Shown here in pieces: positions 16,638 to 25,875 of a DNA stretch of 54,490 bases. The stretch is from positions 1 to 54,490 of the forward strand of contig WTGG01000025.1 in NCBI GenBank assembly GCA_011523685.1, written 5' to 3'. Under the pieces are notes generated by a model. The model saw only the letters and a program-made list of their open reading frames with translations, was not told where the DNA came from and searched no databases. Made by a program: the position numbers and the translations under genes. This DNA is from Coxiellaceae bacterium. GTDB lineage: Bacteria; Pseudomonadota; Gammaproteobacteria; Coxiellales; Coxiellaceae. Positions within the stretch are counted from its first letter, which is position 1. The number at the start of each line of letters is the position of its first letter.

Positions 16638-18989
16638 TCATTCAACAAGCCTTGGTATTGTCGGAGGAAACTCCTTAGTTGGCGATTCTGGACGCGCCAT
16701 CAACGCAACATCAGCCATTTCCTTTTCAGTAGGCCCTTTACCAGTAAAAACTGGCCGAGGGCTCAGGGTATCTGTCAGTGCGGTGGCATTCTGACGAGGC
16801 AAATCATCATCGATATCCTTTCCATGGTTTGGCAAACCCGGTGAGGGTTTTGGTTGTGGTGAAGAAGGTTCTAAAGAGGATGCAGCTCGCTTATCTTTAT
16901 TTAATCCATCGAGTACCGCCTGCTGCTGATCAACCCACTCCTGCCGCTCAGGTAACGCATTCGTTGTTGGGGTTATCTCAATAGCTTTTGATTCAGCAGC
17001 GATCTCTTCAGGTTTGTTAGGCGAATAGTTTTGATAGTAAGCGTTCCTTTCCTTATCAAAGCGAGCATCTTGACCAAAAAAAGCATCCTCGGCTTTTTCC
17101 ATCATAGTGGGTTCTTTCATTCTATATCCTTTACCCGGCATTTCTACCGATGGTGCTGCTTGCTTACTGGATGACCCTTTGGCCGGGGTTGCTGATTGAC
17201 TCGACTGCGAACTAGATGTGGGTGTTGGGTGTGGAGCAGAGTGTGATTGTGATTGTGATTGTGATTGTGATTGTGATAAAAGATCTTTTTGTGTTTCTGC
17301 TATAGCATCTAGTCTTTTTTGTCTTACCTCTTCTTTAGAAATTTTTGGTTGTGATTCTGAACTTGAAATCGGACTCGTCTGATCAGTTGTAACCACCTGC
17401 TGTTCAGCTTGAGATGTTTGAGCATCATGCAATCCTTTCTCTGCTGCTTCCAGTCTTTTTAATCTTCTTAGTTCGCTGTCATTGGAATTTTTAATTTCAG
17501 TCCTCGGAGGTGATGGCGAAGTTGATGTATGATAAAGTTGACGAGAATTTTCGGGAATGTCATTAGGTGCATTCGAGTCTGAGGGAGTAGGTCTAGGGCT
17601 TCGTTGATCTTTTCGCCATTCCTGAACAGGTTGATCTGTCTTCTTATTTTCAGCGCGCTTTGCCATATCGGCTTTTAAAGACTCCTGGTAAGCTTTATCT
17701 TGCTGTGCTCGTAGTTGTTCTCGTTGTTCTGAAGTCTCATTTTGACGGTTAACATTCTCTGACAAAGTGTCTGCCTTCGGATCCTCTTGAGCCATAGCTT
17801 CATTTTCTGCAGCCTCTTTCGCTTTCTGCATGTTATTTTTTGCTGTTTCCATTAACTGTTGCGTTTCTTCTACCGTTAGTAGGCCCTCTAACTTCTCTCT
17901 AGTTAGAGGTGATTGTCCATGGGTATTATTTTGCGACAACCACTGGGTTATTGCTTCTTTGTCATAAATATTACCATCGCTCGCCATAACAGGGTTTTTT
18001 AAGTCTTTAACGTCTGTAAGTGAAATAGCACATTGTCCATCAAGGTTTCGTATTGATGTAGGATTATCTCTAATTTCTTGCGCATCACTAGTCCACGGTT
18101 CTGATACCAAAGCATTGCGGTCTTTATCGAGCTTATAACGACCGAAAGGAGATTCAAACGTTACACGATGAGCACCCACCTCGGCATTTTCTAGGGCTGT
18201 ACCCAAACCTTTTCTTGCTTCTACAGAGATCTTATTGACATCCTTAATTTTCAGTCTAAATTCCTCATTGGAGGCGCCCATGACCTCAAAAGCTCGAGAA
18301 TATTGATCGATGCGAAGATCTTCCCACGGAGTTGTACTCTCTAAGTCTTCAGGCTTGATGCCTTTAATTTGAAGTCCTGTAATACCTTCTGGAGAATTAT
18401 TTCGATGAGAGACACGAAAATCACCTAAGTCTTGTACGTTATTGCTATTAAGATCACGCTGACGAAAGTGTAAAGAACTATACTGAGTTGTGGAATCAGA
18501 GGTTAACTCATCACCCATTGACTGCAGAATAGGTTCAAAAGGGGTTTCGTCATTGTCTTTATTGACATCGACCGACACTTTTACTGTTTTACCGGATGCA
18601 GACTTGACTGGTTTTTTATACAGCTTTTTCAAAGATCGAGACAAATGCTGCTGAAAAGTATCTGTAGTTACCGCTTTATCACCATGCTCTTCACCTACGC
18701 CTTGCGTCATAGGCACCATTTGAGCTTCTTGTTCTTGGCTATCGGATTTTTGACGATTTAAAAATTTGATCTCCTCCAGGAGATGTAACGCTCTTTCGTA
18801 TAATCGATTAAAAAACGCTTGTAGACCCACCCACCCCATCGCCAATGATCTTCGTATCGACCGATAACGTTTTTGTTGTGGGTTTAAATCATCACTCGAG
18901 GCATCATTCCCAGCATGCGCCTTCTCAACATCATTTTCTCGTTTCTGATCAATAGGTGAGTGATTAGTGTATGAATTTTTTTTATCCAT
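16638..18989 (-). CDS. U-box-containing protein, candidate E3 ubiquitin ligase effector
   Basis: A 783-residue hydrophilic protein. Residues about 318-370 form a U-box: CAISLTDVKDLKNPVMASDG, then NIYDKEAITQWLSQ, then SPLTREKL. These match the eukaryotic U-box pattern C-PI-L...PV....G..Y....I..WL.....SP.T...L. U-boxes recruit ubiquitin-conjugating enzymes of eukaryotes, so the protein is probably delivered into a host cell, as known for Legionella LubX and GobX. The rest is low-complexity, rich in Ser, Gln, Glu, Lys and Pro, with a (SQ) run from a hexanucleotide repeat. There is no signal peptide and no membrane segment. The promoter has the PmrA-like box (19074-19106). The E3 function is inferred from the domain only. 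Confidence 0.78.
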   Translation of the reverse strand: MDKKNSYTNHSPIDQKRENDVEKAHAGNDASSDDLNPQQKRYRSIRRSLAMGWVGLQAFFNRLYERALHLLEEIKFLNRQKSDSQEQEAQMVPMTQGVGEEHGDKAVTTDTFQQHLSRSLKKLYKKPVKSASGKTVKVSVDVNKDNDETPFEPILQSMGDELTSDSTTQYSSLHFRQRDLNSNNVQDLGDFRVSHRNNSPEGITGLQIKGIKPEDLESTTPWEDLRIDQYSRAFEVMGASNEEFRLKIKDVNKISVEARKGLGTALENAEVGAHRVTFESPFGRYKLDKDRNALVSEPWTSDAQEIRDNPTSIRNLDGQCAISLTDVKDLKNPVMASDGNIYDKEAITQWLSQNNTHGQSPLTREKLEGLLTVEETQQLMETAKNNMQKAKEAAENEAMAQEDPKADTLSENVNRQNETSEQREQLRAQQDKAYQESLKADMAKRAENKKTDQPVQEWRKDQRSPRPTPSDSNAPNDIPENSRQLYHTSTSPSPPRTEIKNSNDSELRRLKRLEAAEKGLHDAQTSQAEQQVVTTDQTSPISSSESQPKISKEEVRQKRLDAIAETQKDLLSQSQSQSQSQSHSAPHPTPTSSSQSSQSATPAKGSSSKQAAPSVEMPGKGYRMKEPTMMEKAEDAFFGQDARFDKERNAYYQNYSPNKPEEIAAESKAIEITPTTNALPERQEWVDQQQAVLDGLNKDKRAASSLEPSSPQPKPSPGLPNHGKDIDDDLPRQNATALTDTLSPRPVFTGKGPTEKEMADVALMARPESPTKEFPPTIPRLVE
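17242..17277. repeat. Hexanucleotide tandem repeat TGTGAT x6
   Basis: Six perfect copies of TGTGAT lie inside the U-box gene and encode alternating Ser-Gln on the minus strand. Because the unit is six bases, copy-number changes would lengthen or shorten the Ser-Gln run without breaking the frame. Confidence 0.85.
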
Positions 18990-19073
18990 CGCTTATCATT
19001 CTCTATGTTTATCTCGTATTTCATGTGGTATTGCTGAGCTGAACTACCACGAATACTGTCAAAATCTTGGAAT

Positions 19074-19106
19074 AGTATAGGCGTGAAACATTAAGGAAAT
19101 ATTAAA
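19074..19106 (-). promoter_or_regulatory. PmrA-like box and -10 of the U-box gene
   Basis: On the minus strand: TTTAAT (19106-19101), N5, CTTAAT (19095-19090), N10, TATACT (19079-19074). Both half-sites match YTTAAK perfectly and the -10 is strong. The start codon is about 85 bases further. A second TTAA pair with 11-bp spacing lies at 19120 and 19131. This is one of the clearest copies of the shared promoter layout. Confidence 0.65.
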
Positions 19107-19200
19107 TAAATAAAGAAATTTAATACTTTCTTAACAATTATCGGCCAATTAACACTCATGGGAATAAAAAAAACTATATAACATATTGAATATATGAGTA

Positions 19201-19294
19201 ATAATTAAACCTTAAAGATTAAAATATTTAAGGTACATTAAATCGTTTAATAATCCCCATCAATGATTGATTTAAAGCTTAAATACCTTAAGGT
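19201..19294. repeat. Two imperfect TTAA-rich 24-bp repeats
   Basis: Segments 19211-19234 and 19271-19294 agree at 18 of 24 positions. Each has TTAA cores spaced 7 and 9 bases apart and ends in TTAAGGT. They lie in the 370-base gap upstream of the U-box gene, beyond its PmrA-like box. They could be further regulator sites or simply AT-rich sequence; the internal spacing is not the 11 bp of the other boxes. Confidence 0.4.
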
Positions 19295-19362
19295 TGAATT
19301 TTGATCCCTATAAATACTAAAAAAACCTTCTACCCCCCATAATAAGACACAGATGACTCACA

Positions 19363-19587
19363 CTACGTGGGCAATAAAGAGTGTTTTAACCCGGCCTCAC
19401 TCTGTGTGACTTGATCATGAGTCAATACAAAACGCGTCGTTGATAGTGCGCAGGAAAACAACCCTGTCGTTAGGGTATAGATTGAAACAATCTTCATTGG
19501 TGATGTAGCCGCATGAAACGGATTAAGCACAGCAGAAGAAGAGATACCATCCACATAGCAACCACAATGGAACAGCCACTGTAACAA
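19363..19587 (-). CDS. Overlapping small frame, possibly the frameshifted end of the gene upstream
   Basis: 74 residues (MLQWLFHCGCYVDG...) starting inside the 3' end of the 19523-19837 gene in another frame. A hydrophobic helix (KIVSIYTLTTGLFSCAL) and a plausible tail follow. The shared TCTTCTTCTGCT stretch around 19530 is a likely slippage site, so both frames may once have been one gene of about 155 residues. Whether this is a real protein is uncertain. Confidence 0.3.
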   Translation of the reverse strand: MLQWLFHCGCYVDGISSSAVLNPFHAATSPMKIVSIYTLTTGLFSCALSTTRFVLTHDQVTQSEAGLKHSLLPT

Positions 19588-19837
19588 AGAGGTTAAAGCA
19601 TAACCCTAAACACCTTACAGAACTGATCAAAGCATTCATGCGGTTATCGTACTGTTTTAATGATGCATGACTATCCCTATCTTCAATTCCACGAAGCAAC
19701 TGATTAAATCCACTATCAGGGTTATTCACTAGATGATTAATAGCACCATGAATATCAATACACACTGCTTCAATCAACCAATAACCAACAAAAGCCAAAG
19801 ACGATAGGCCACTACAAACCATCAACAAATACCCCAT
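19523..19837 (-). CDS. Small predicted membrane protein
   Basis: A 104-residue protein, not recognised. Hydrophobic segments lie near residues 2-27 (GYLLMVCSGLSSLAFVGYWL) and 75-103 (LGLCFNLFVTVAVPLWLLCG), with a polar stretch between them. The gene may continue into the overlapping frame at 19363-19587 through a frameshift. It is 48 bases behind the gene at 19886-20365 on the same strand, so they are probably transcribed together. Function unknown. Confidence 0.45.
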   Translation of the reverse strand: MGYLLMVCSGLSSLAFVGYWLIEAVCIDIHGAINHLVNNPDSGFNQLLRGIEDRDSHASLKQYDNRMNALISSVRCLGLCFNLFVTVAVPLWLLCGWYLFFCCA

Positions 19838-19885
19838 CCATTACATATCATCACGGACATCATACCGCGAACAGGCATACAGAGG

Positions 19886-20365
19886 TTACGCAAAGTATGC
19901 CATGATCGGATGTGTCATCCAACGCTTTGGATCTAGTGCTCTAGACAGTAAGATCCACTGAAGGCTCCACGAAGCACCCTGAGAATTTTTCAACAATACG
20001 ATACAAAAGGGAATACTGTTAATCACTGGCATATAATACAAAATATGATAGAACACATTAAGCCAACTGTCTGGGTCATCACTCGGACTGCGAGATAAAT
20101 AATCCAGTAATTCACAGTCACTCAGCAAACAATTAGCCGCAACATTAAAAGAGGATCCTCGCCCTAAATACGAATGGTCAATCACACCATAAAGATAATT
20201 CGCATAATAAGGTATTGACGGCCGTTGATGCATTAAATCATCATAAATGGATGATAAAACTGAGTACTGATCAGAACCACTCACCCGTGAACAGTCACTT
20301 TCTGATTCATTCATTGAGTCTTCATATAAAAAACTATCCCGCATATCGACCCTATTGACTGTCAA
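19886..20365 (-). CDS. Hypothetical protein
   Basis: A 159-residue protein, not recognised. The N-terminal 50 residues are acidic and Ser-rich. One hydrophobic stretch near residues 105-125 (VFYHILYYMPVINSIPFCIV) may enter a membrane. The composition resembles the other hypothetical proteins of the window. The downstream small membrane protein gene on the same strand begins 48 bases later. No signal peptide and no family assignment. Confidence 0.5.
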   Translation of the reverse strand: MTVNRVDMRDSFLYEDSMNESESDCSRVSGSDQYSVLSSIYDDLMHQRPSIPYYANYLYGVIDHSYLGRGSSFNVAANCLLSDCELLDYLSRSPSDDPDSWLNVFYHILYYMPVINSIPFCIVLLKNSQGASWSLQWILLSRALDPKRWMTHPIMAYFA

Positions 20366-20493
20366 TTTTAATAAAAGCTAAATAACACATAAGTATCTTA
20401 AAAAAACAACGCTATCTATAGAGTTGAGTGATTGCTCATAGTGATAAATCCAAATACTGGTGTGTTCAGTAATTATTTTTCGTCAGAATACCG

Positions 20494-21069
20494 TTAGCAC
20501 ATTTGATCGCAAAAATAGTGATGCACGTGCGGAGAGATCGATAGCTCAGGATGAAAGGTCGCACCTATCACACGACCTTGCTGAACCATGACAGGTTCAT
20601 CTTGATAGGTAGCTAAAATGGTCACGCTAGGGTCTACCTGTGTGATGCGAGGTGCCCGGATAAACACCATATCCAAATCCCCTTCACCTAAGTTTTTATC
20701 GACACACTGTCCGATTGCGGTAAAGCTCTCGAGCTGTCTGCCATAAGCATTTCGCTCAACCGTGATAGGCAACAGTGCTAGTGACTCTTGCGCAGGTGAT
20801 ACTGTCTTTGCTGATAAGATTAAGCCTGCGCAAGTTGCTAAGATTGCACCCCCCTGTGCGGCAAAATCAATAATGGCCTGTTGCCATTGAAAGGGGGCCA
20901 TCAGTTTTAATAGCGCCGATGATTCTCCGCCAGGCATGATAAGACCTGTTAATCCAACTAATTCATGAGGCTGCTTAACAAAGCGCCATGACACTCCACA
21001 ACGATCCAACTGATCGCCGTGAAGTGCATAACCGCCCTGTAGCGCTAATACACCAACTTGAGGCGACAT
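20494..21069 (-). CDS. pdxT: Pyridoxal 5'-phosphate synthase, glutaminase subunit
   Basis: A 191-residue class I glutaminase that feeds ammonia to PdxS in ribose-5-phosphate-dependent PLP synthesis. The triad landmarks are present: GGESSAL near residue 48, the nucleophile cysteine in ATCAGLIL, and His/Glu in TFHPELS near the C-terminus. The ATG follows the pdxS stop directly (TAAATG), so translation is coupled. The pdxST route is common in Gram-positives and archaea and less usual in gammaproteobacteria, most of which use PdxA/PdxJ. Confidence 0.94.
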   Translation of the reverse strand: MSPQVGVLALQGGYALHGDQLDRCGVSWRFVKQPHELVGLTGLIMPGGESSALLKLMAPFQWQQAIIDFAAQGGAILATCAGLILSAKTVSPAQESLALLPITVERNAYGRQLESFTAIGQCVDKNLGEGDLDMVFIRAPRITQVDPSVTILATYQDEPVMVQQGRVIGATFHPELSISPHVHHYFCDQMC

Positions 21070-21951
21070 TTAAACACCACGTTCTGACAGCTTTTCATCC
21101 TCAAATAAAGATGAGCAGTTGATCCCCACCATTGGCTCACCCAAATTTTTAGAAACACGCGTTAAAACAACAGGATCTTGATAATGCGTTACCGCTTGTA
21201 CGATGGCTTCAGCACGAGGTTGCGGGTTACTGGATTTAAAAATACCTGAACCTACAAAGACAGTTTCTGCACCTAACTGCATCATTAGAGCGGCATCAGC
21301 CGGCGTTGCAACACCACCTGCAGCAAATAACGGCACCGGCAACTTGCCATCTTTTGCGACCTGTTTAACTAAGGTATAGGGTGCCGCTAAATCACGTGCC
21401 ACTGTCATTAACTCTTCATCACGCAAAGTGGTTAAGCGCTTTAACTCACTTTGAATACTGCGCATGTGACGAACTGCTTCAACCACATCCCCTGTGCCTG
21501 CCTCACCTTTACTTCTTAACAGCGCAGCTCCTTCACCGATACGACGTAGCGCCTCACCCAAGTTACGACACCCGCAAACAAAAGGCACTTTAAAATCCTG
21601 CTTGTTAATGTGATAAGCTTCATCAGCCATAGTGAGCACTTCACTTTCATCGATATAATCGACACCCATGGATTCTAAAATCTGTGCTTCAACAAAGTGC
21701 CCAATACGGACTTTGGCCATCACTGGAATAGACACAGCGTCCATAATTTCTTCGATCATCTGAGGATCACTCATGCGAGCCACACCACCGTCTGCACGAA
21801 TATCCGCTGGGACACGCTCTAGAGCCATCACCGCTACCGCACCGGCATTTTCTGCGATCTTAGCTTGCTCTACATTGACCACATCCATGATCACACCACC
21901 CTTGAGCATTTCGGCCAAGCCGACCTTGAGATTAATTCCTTGTACTGACAT
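21070..21951 (-). CDS. pdxS: Pyridoxal 5'-phosphate synthase, lyase subunit
   Basis: A 293-residue (beta/alpha)8-barrel enzyme that builds PLP from ribose 5-phosphate, glyceraldehyde 3-phosphate and ammonia. Conserved landmarks are [29 protein letters not shown], the lysine in [14 protein letters not shown], and [21 protein letters not shown] chose ATG 21951 ([11 protein letters not shown]), which has GAGG six bases upstream; a longer frame to 22005 adds 18 unlike residues. It forms a two-gene operon with pdxT. Confidence 0.95.
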   Translation of the reverse strand: MSVQGINLKVGLAEMLKGGVIMDVVNVEQAKIAENAGAVAVMALERVPADIRADGGVARMSDPQMIEEIMDAVSIPVMAKVRIGHFVEAQILESMGVDYIDESEVLTMADEAYHINKQDFKVPFVCGCRNLGEALRRIGEGAALLRSKGEAGTGDVVEAVRHMRSIQSELKRLTTLRDEELMTVARDLAAPYTLVKQVAKDGKLPVPLFAAGGVATPADAALMMQLGAETVFVGSGIFKSSNPQPRAEAIVQAVTHYQDPVVLTRVSKNLGEPMVGINCSSLFEDEKLSERGV

Positions 21952-22072
21952 GTTTACCTCATTATTAAAGCGTTCAATGAGGCCAGATTTTTTCATACTC
22001 TTCACTCAACTGCAATCAAATCACAGACCGATCGATGCTTTTTTGCACCAGGCAACACCACGTTATTGATAT

Positions 22073-23377
22073 TTAGCTGACGCAGTGGAGTAGACCTGTC
22101 AATGTCTTAGCGCATTCGTTACGAAGGTGCGTGTCCTCACCAGCAGGAGAGCGATCAAAAAATGAACCCTTGGCGATATTAGTTGTTAAACTATTCGACA
22201 CAGAACCGATCGTTTTAAAGATTTCTTCGGCAGGATATTGATCGATCACGTGATCATAATAGTTATAGTAATGACAATGCAGCGTAATACCTGATGGTAT
22301 CAGTTGCGGGTACTTTTTAAAAAACTCCAAGACAGGCCGCGCATAGTGATCATCGACAAAGTGAAAGTCTTTATGGCTAGACATTGGCTGTGAAGCTAAC
22401 GAGCTTATATGGTGTTTAAGTATTTTTGCTGCGTTTTTGTAGCGCTCGTGAGCTGAAGACTGATCACGGTGATCGCCTTCTAAAAAGACATACCCAGGCA
22501 TCCCGCTTTCAGATGCGGGTATAACCATAGTAACACCATTGTAATCTAACGAGATACCACACTTGCTCGTTAAACTTTCAGAAAAATGATGCATCTGATA
22601 AAAAACTAACAAAGGTTTGAAAAAGATATCATCAAAACGAGACACATCAGCAAATAAAGCATCTAAGCTATCCTTTGTCATGACAGGTTTATTTTGACAA
22701 ACAGACGCACCAGGCCAAGCACTGTTTATGTCCCATAGCGCAGGGTTATAGACTAACCGTTTTGAAAAAGAAGGGTATTGATCGGAAAGTGATTGCGGGA
22801 TAGATTGTGCCTTATTATGAACTTCTCGTGATAACTCTTTTAATTCACAGTTTTTTTCGATAATCGTTTTATATAATTGGGATCTTTGTGACATTAATCG
22901 GAGTGAATACTTATCTTCACAACCGGATGATAGCTTCCTAACATTACCCAATAGAGCGCTCAATCTTTGATATTCTAAACGCAACTTTAATAGTTCTTGT
23001 TTACGTTCCCGTCCCTTAAGGGAAACCTCTTGCCATGCCATGAAGTTCGGATCAGATCCCATCAGATCCTTATAAATGTCTTTTACTGCCTGTTGCTCCA
23101 TAGGCAAAAGATGATGGCAGCACTCGTATTCAATAGTATTTTGATCTTGATTGAACTCCTCCATCAAATCATCCAATGTACTCATTGATGAGGGGTGAAG
23201 ATCTCTTGATATCAACTGCTCATGTCTAAGCTTAAAACGTTCAAGAGAATCGCTGCCAGCAATCTTCATGTGTTTTGTTTTCGCTGAACTGATAGCGCGC
23301 TGCAGTTCATAAAAAGCAACATAAGCATCATGACATCCTTGTCTATTAGATCCTGAATAGAGAGTGACTTTTTTCAT
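22073..23377 (-). CDS. HAD-like family protein, transposed motif order, degenerate
   Basis: 434 residues from ATG 23377 (MKKVTLYSGSNRQ). Three motifs shared with the neighbours are visible: GSNRQ at residues 9-13, LDYNG with Asp278, and FVDDHYA with Asp342/Asp343. In HAD phosphatases the first motif is DxD and comes before the Ser motif. Here DxD has become DxN and lies after it, behind a helix FFKPLLVFYQMHHF shared with the two sister proteins. LIPSGITLHCHYYNYYDHV near residue 360 is also shared. Loss of the second Asp argues against normal phosphatase catalysis. No signal peptide. A TTAA pair with 11-bp spacing is about 145 bases upstream. Possible effector by context. Confidence 0.7.
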   Translation of the reverse strand: MKKVTLYSGSNRQGCHDAYVAFYELQRAISSAKTKHMKIAGSDSLERFKLRHEQLISRDLHPSSMSTLDDLMEEFNQDQNTIEYECCHHLLPMEQQAVKDIYKDLMGSDPNFMAWQEVSLKGRERKQELLKLRLEYQRLSALLGNVRKLSSGCEDKYSLRLMSQRSQLYKTIIEKNCELKELSREVHNKAQSIPQSLSDQYPSFSKRLVYNPALWDINSAWPGASVCQNKPVMTKDSLDALFADVSRFDDIFFKPLLVFYQMHHFSESLTSKCGISLDYNGVTMVIPASESGMPGYVFLEGDHRDQSSAHERYKNAAKILKHHISSLASQPMSSHKDFHFVDDHYARPVLEFFKKYPQLIPSGITLHCHYYNYYDHVIDQYPAEEIFKTIGSVSNSLTTNIAKGSFFDRSPAGEDTHLRNECAKTLTGLLHCVS

Positions 23378-23503
23378 GGTAAATAATCTCAATATAAATC
23401 GTGTTGTTTGTGACTATGAGGGATTGGATATCGACTAGAATACATTTAGACAGTGATATGATTCAGCTGATCAAAAAACCAAAACATGGTTATTTTATCC
23501 AGG

Positions 23504-23536
23504 GAATAAGATTTTATCGCTTAAAATAACCTTAAA
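23504..23536 (-). promoter_or_regulatory. PmrA-like half-sites, weak -10
   Basis: On the minus strand TTTAAG-N5-TTTAAG (23536-23520) is a perfect YTTAAK pair. The hexamer ten bases further (TTATTC, 23509-23504) is a poor -10. The pair lies between the two HAD-like genes and partly just before the stop of the upstream one. It would serve the gene starting at 23377. Confidence 0.4.
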
Positions 23537-23544
23537 TGGTGCTG

Positions 23545-24480
23545 TTACATCACTGAACAAAGGTTGAAACAATCCGATGAATCCTCATGACAACCCTCTA
23601 ATGACACAACGGTAAATTGAGTAAAAACTGAACTCAGCGCGAAATATTCGTTAGTGGAATTCCTAATTGCACCTGATGATAAGGTGCTAATGTGCTGATC
23701 AGGAGATGACACAGAATCCACAAATACTGCCAAACCATGAGGTATCAGGAAAAGGTAACTCATTAGCAACTCACGCATCATTGCCTGTTTCTGTGTGTCG
23801 GACACGAGAACACGAAATGTCTTCCGATCACCACCAGTCGATTGGGATCGATTGACAGCCTGGCAATAATCACTCACTTGAAGCCACATTGAATGATAGC
23901 TGGATAAAAATGTCTTTGAATCGCGCATGATCTGAGAACACGGTAGATCTGATCTCTGGCTCAACAAAAACACACTAGGATCCAATAAAGTCATAGCAAG
24001 ATTAGACGTTGTAGCAGTTTGAATAAAACTTTGCATAGATAAAAACACTTTACCAATTTCAAGCCAATTGGCGTACATCCAATCAGTGACCTTTTGCCTT
24101 CTCAATAAAAGAGATTGCTTTCTTTTCTGTATGATGGACAAAACAGCTTCGGCAGCCTGGACAGACTGATGAGAACTTGCTAAATAATCGTGATATTGTT
24201 GCCGACTGATCGCTCTTGAGCCTTTCATCAGTGTTGCAGAAATACGGTGGTGGTGCCTCAGAGATAAGAGCTCGTTAGATTTAGCTTCTAGCTCGCATTG
24301 CACTTGCATTAACTCTTGCTGGAAAGACGCATTTTTCGATACCAGCACAGTAGTTAAAGTACGCCCTGCTGAACACTCACCATCGACCACAAACAATGAC
24401 ATCAAAGACATCACCGATGGATCAATTTTTTCCTTAATCATTTCAGCCGCTAAAATAGACTGACAATAGATAGACAACAT
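23545..24480 (-). CDS. HAD-like family protein, canonical motif order, degenerate
   Basis: A 311-residue protein, the most divergent member of the local family. Near the N-terminus FVVDGEC (Asp33) corresponds to LDFDGC of the giant paralogue and LVSKNAS (Ser48) to VGSNRQT. FRVLVSDTQKQ near residue 225 and LFLIPHGLAVFV correspond to the DD motif and the LIPEG strand. Motif order is DxD, Ser, D, as in the 1886-residue protein, but the nucleophile Asp and one Asp of the DD pair are missing. The middle is a long helical region. The relation to the neighbours is my motif reading and needs an alignment to confirm. Confidence 0.55.
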   Translation of the reverse strand: MLSIYCQSILAAEMIKEKIDPSVMSLMSLFVVDGECSAGRTLTTVLVSKNASFQQELMQVQCELEAKSNELLSLRHHHRISATLMKGSRAISRQQYHDYLASSHQSVQAAEAVLSIIQKRKQSLLLRRQKVTDWMYANWLEIGKVFLSMQSFIQTATTSNLAMTLLDPSVFLLSQRSDLPCSQIMRDSKTFLSSYHSMWLQVSDYCQAVNRSQSTGGDRKTFRVLVSDTQKQAMMRELLMSYLFLIPHGLAVFVDSVSSPDQHISTLSSGAIRNSTNEYFALSSVFTQFTVVSLEGCHEDSSDCFNLCSVM

Positions 24481-24530
24481 GAGACGTCAAAACCTACAAT
24501 TGTTTTTTTAGCACGAGCTTACACGATCCC

Positions 24531-24560
24531 TTTATAAAAAAGCCTTAATTTAACATTAAA
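24531..24560 (-). promoter_or_regulatory. PmrA-like half-sites upstream of the 311-residue gene
   Basis: On the minus strand TTTAAT-N5-ATTAAG (24560-24544), then N7 and TATAAA (24536-24531). The half-sites fit the shared pattern, but the gap to the -10 is 7 instead of 10, so the match is partial. Confidence 0.4.
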
Positions 24561-24595
24561 TATAAAAGAAATAGAAAAAGTTCATTTAAAGCCCA

Positions 24596-25825
24596 TCAGA
24601 ATAAAGGGCAAGTAGGTGCTCCTTGAAGCTCAATAGAAGGGGGAGCACACGAACCTGGCAATGTAAACACCGTATTGACACCTGCCATTAATCCGTCATT
24701 ACAGCTACGTTGACCTGGACGCGCACACGGCCATAATTCGCCAGTTCCAACCAAAGGTTCCGCACAGGTGGTTATTGGATTAACCGGAAAACCATCAACA
24801 AAGCGTCCTTCAACCACATCATAATAGTTATAACGATGAGTCACTAAGACTAATCCTTCAGGTATTAAGTGTTGACGCGTTTTAAAGAAGCCATAAACAA
24901 TGTCCGCATATTTATCATCATAAAAATGAAACTGTCGAGGCAAAGATACATCACTATTGCCAACCTGTGAGCGCATATGATTTAACAATGCATCCCGCGT
25001 GGCATGAAATAAAGGCAACTCCACTTCAACCTGAGAGTGATACCCTTCTAAAAAAATATGCGGAGGACTTGACTGATCGCTGACCGTGAGAATTTTCCCA
25101 CAACCATCCCAATCGAGCGAGACACCAGCACGCTGTGAAAAAAGCCCCATAAAATGCTGCATTTGATGCAAGATCAATAGAGGCTTAAAAAACCAATCAT
25201 TGAGCTCATTATCCCACCAAGTACTTTGCTCGAAGCATGATTTCAAACAACCCGCAGAACTTTGACGCCACTCACACCAAGCATCAGGCCACGCCACTTG
25301 CTGATAAAAATGACGGATACAAGCATCCCAGCCATCACTTAAACCTTGCATAAATTCAGCTTCAGCACCTTGTAACTGACCATACCTCTGGCTCACCAAC
25401 TGGCTATGCGAATCAACAGTATCAGATGACGCATTAGCGTCCTCCACAAACCTCACTGCACGATCATACCGCTGGCGAATTAATTTCATAGTGCTATAAC
25501 GCGGCTCTAAAGCTGCAACAAACTCAGTAAAGCAAGGCTTAATCTCTTCAAAAGCTAAATAATGTGGGCTAAACTCCCAACCTTCATCCTGAGCTAACCT
25601 AGCCAACGATGAAAAACTAGATACATGAGAAAATGACACCACCTGTTGCAAATAGTCCTTGAAATACTCATGGCTCACCTTAAAAACATACGGTGAAGTA
25701 AGAGAGTCAGTATAAACATGCTTCAGCTCTTGCACCGACAACGACTGATCACGTTTTGCACTGCGATTAGAACCCGTATACAATACCGCCCGACCATTGA
25801 CTGTCTCTTGCTCACTCGCTCTCAT
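24596..25825 (-). CDS. HAD-like family protein, transposed motif order
   Basis: 409 residues from ATG 25825 (AAGG upstream). Motifs in order: VLYTGSNRS (Ser19), helix WFFKPLLILHQMQHF, SLDWDGCG (Asp238, Asp240), and FHFYDDKYAD (Asp303, Asp304), then LIPEGLVLVTHRYNYYD. All acidic residues expected for a HAD active site are kept, so this copy could be catalytic, but the Ser/Thr motif comes first. It is closest to the 434-residue neighbour. No signal peptide; the C-terminus has several Cys and Pro. It is the first gene (minus direction) of the three tandem copies. Substrate and role unknown. Confidence 0.7.
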   Translation of the reverse strand: MRASEQETVNGRAVLYTGSNRSAKRDQSLSVQELKHVYTDSLTSPYVFKVSHEYFKDYLQQVVSFSHVSSFSSLARLAQDEGWEFSPHYLAFEEIKPCFTEFVAALEPRYSTMKLIRQRYDRAVRFVEDANASSDTVDSHSQLVSQRYGQLQGAEAEFMQGLSDGWDACIRHFYQQVAWPDAWCEWRQSSAGCLKSCFEQSTWWDNELNDWFFKPLLILHQMQHFMGLFSQRAGVSLDWDGCGKILTVSDQSSPPHIFLEGYHSQVEVELPLFHATRDALLNHMRSQVGNSDVSLPRQFHFYDDKYADIVYGFFKTRQHLIPEGLVLVTHRYNYYDVVEGRFVDGFPVNPITTCAEPLVGTGELWPCARPGQRSCNDGLMAGVNTVFTLPGSCAPPSIELQGAPTCPLF

Positions 25826-25875
25826 AACATTTACCTTTATCAATTACTCATATCACCCACTGAGACTCAGCATTC

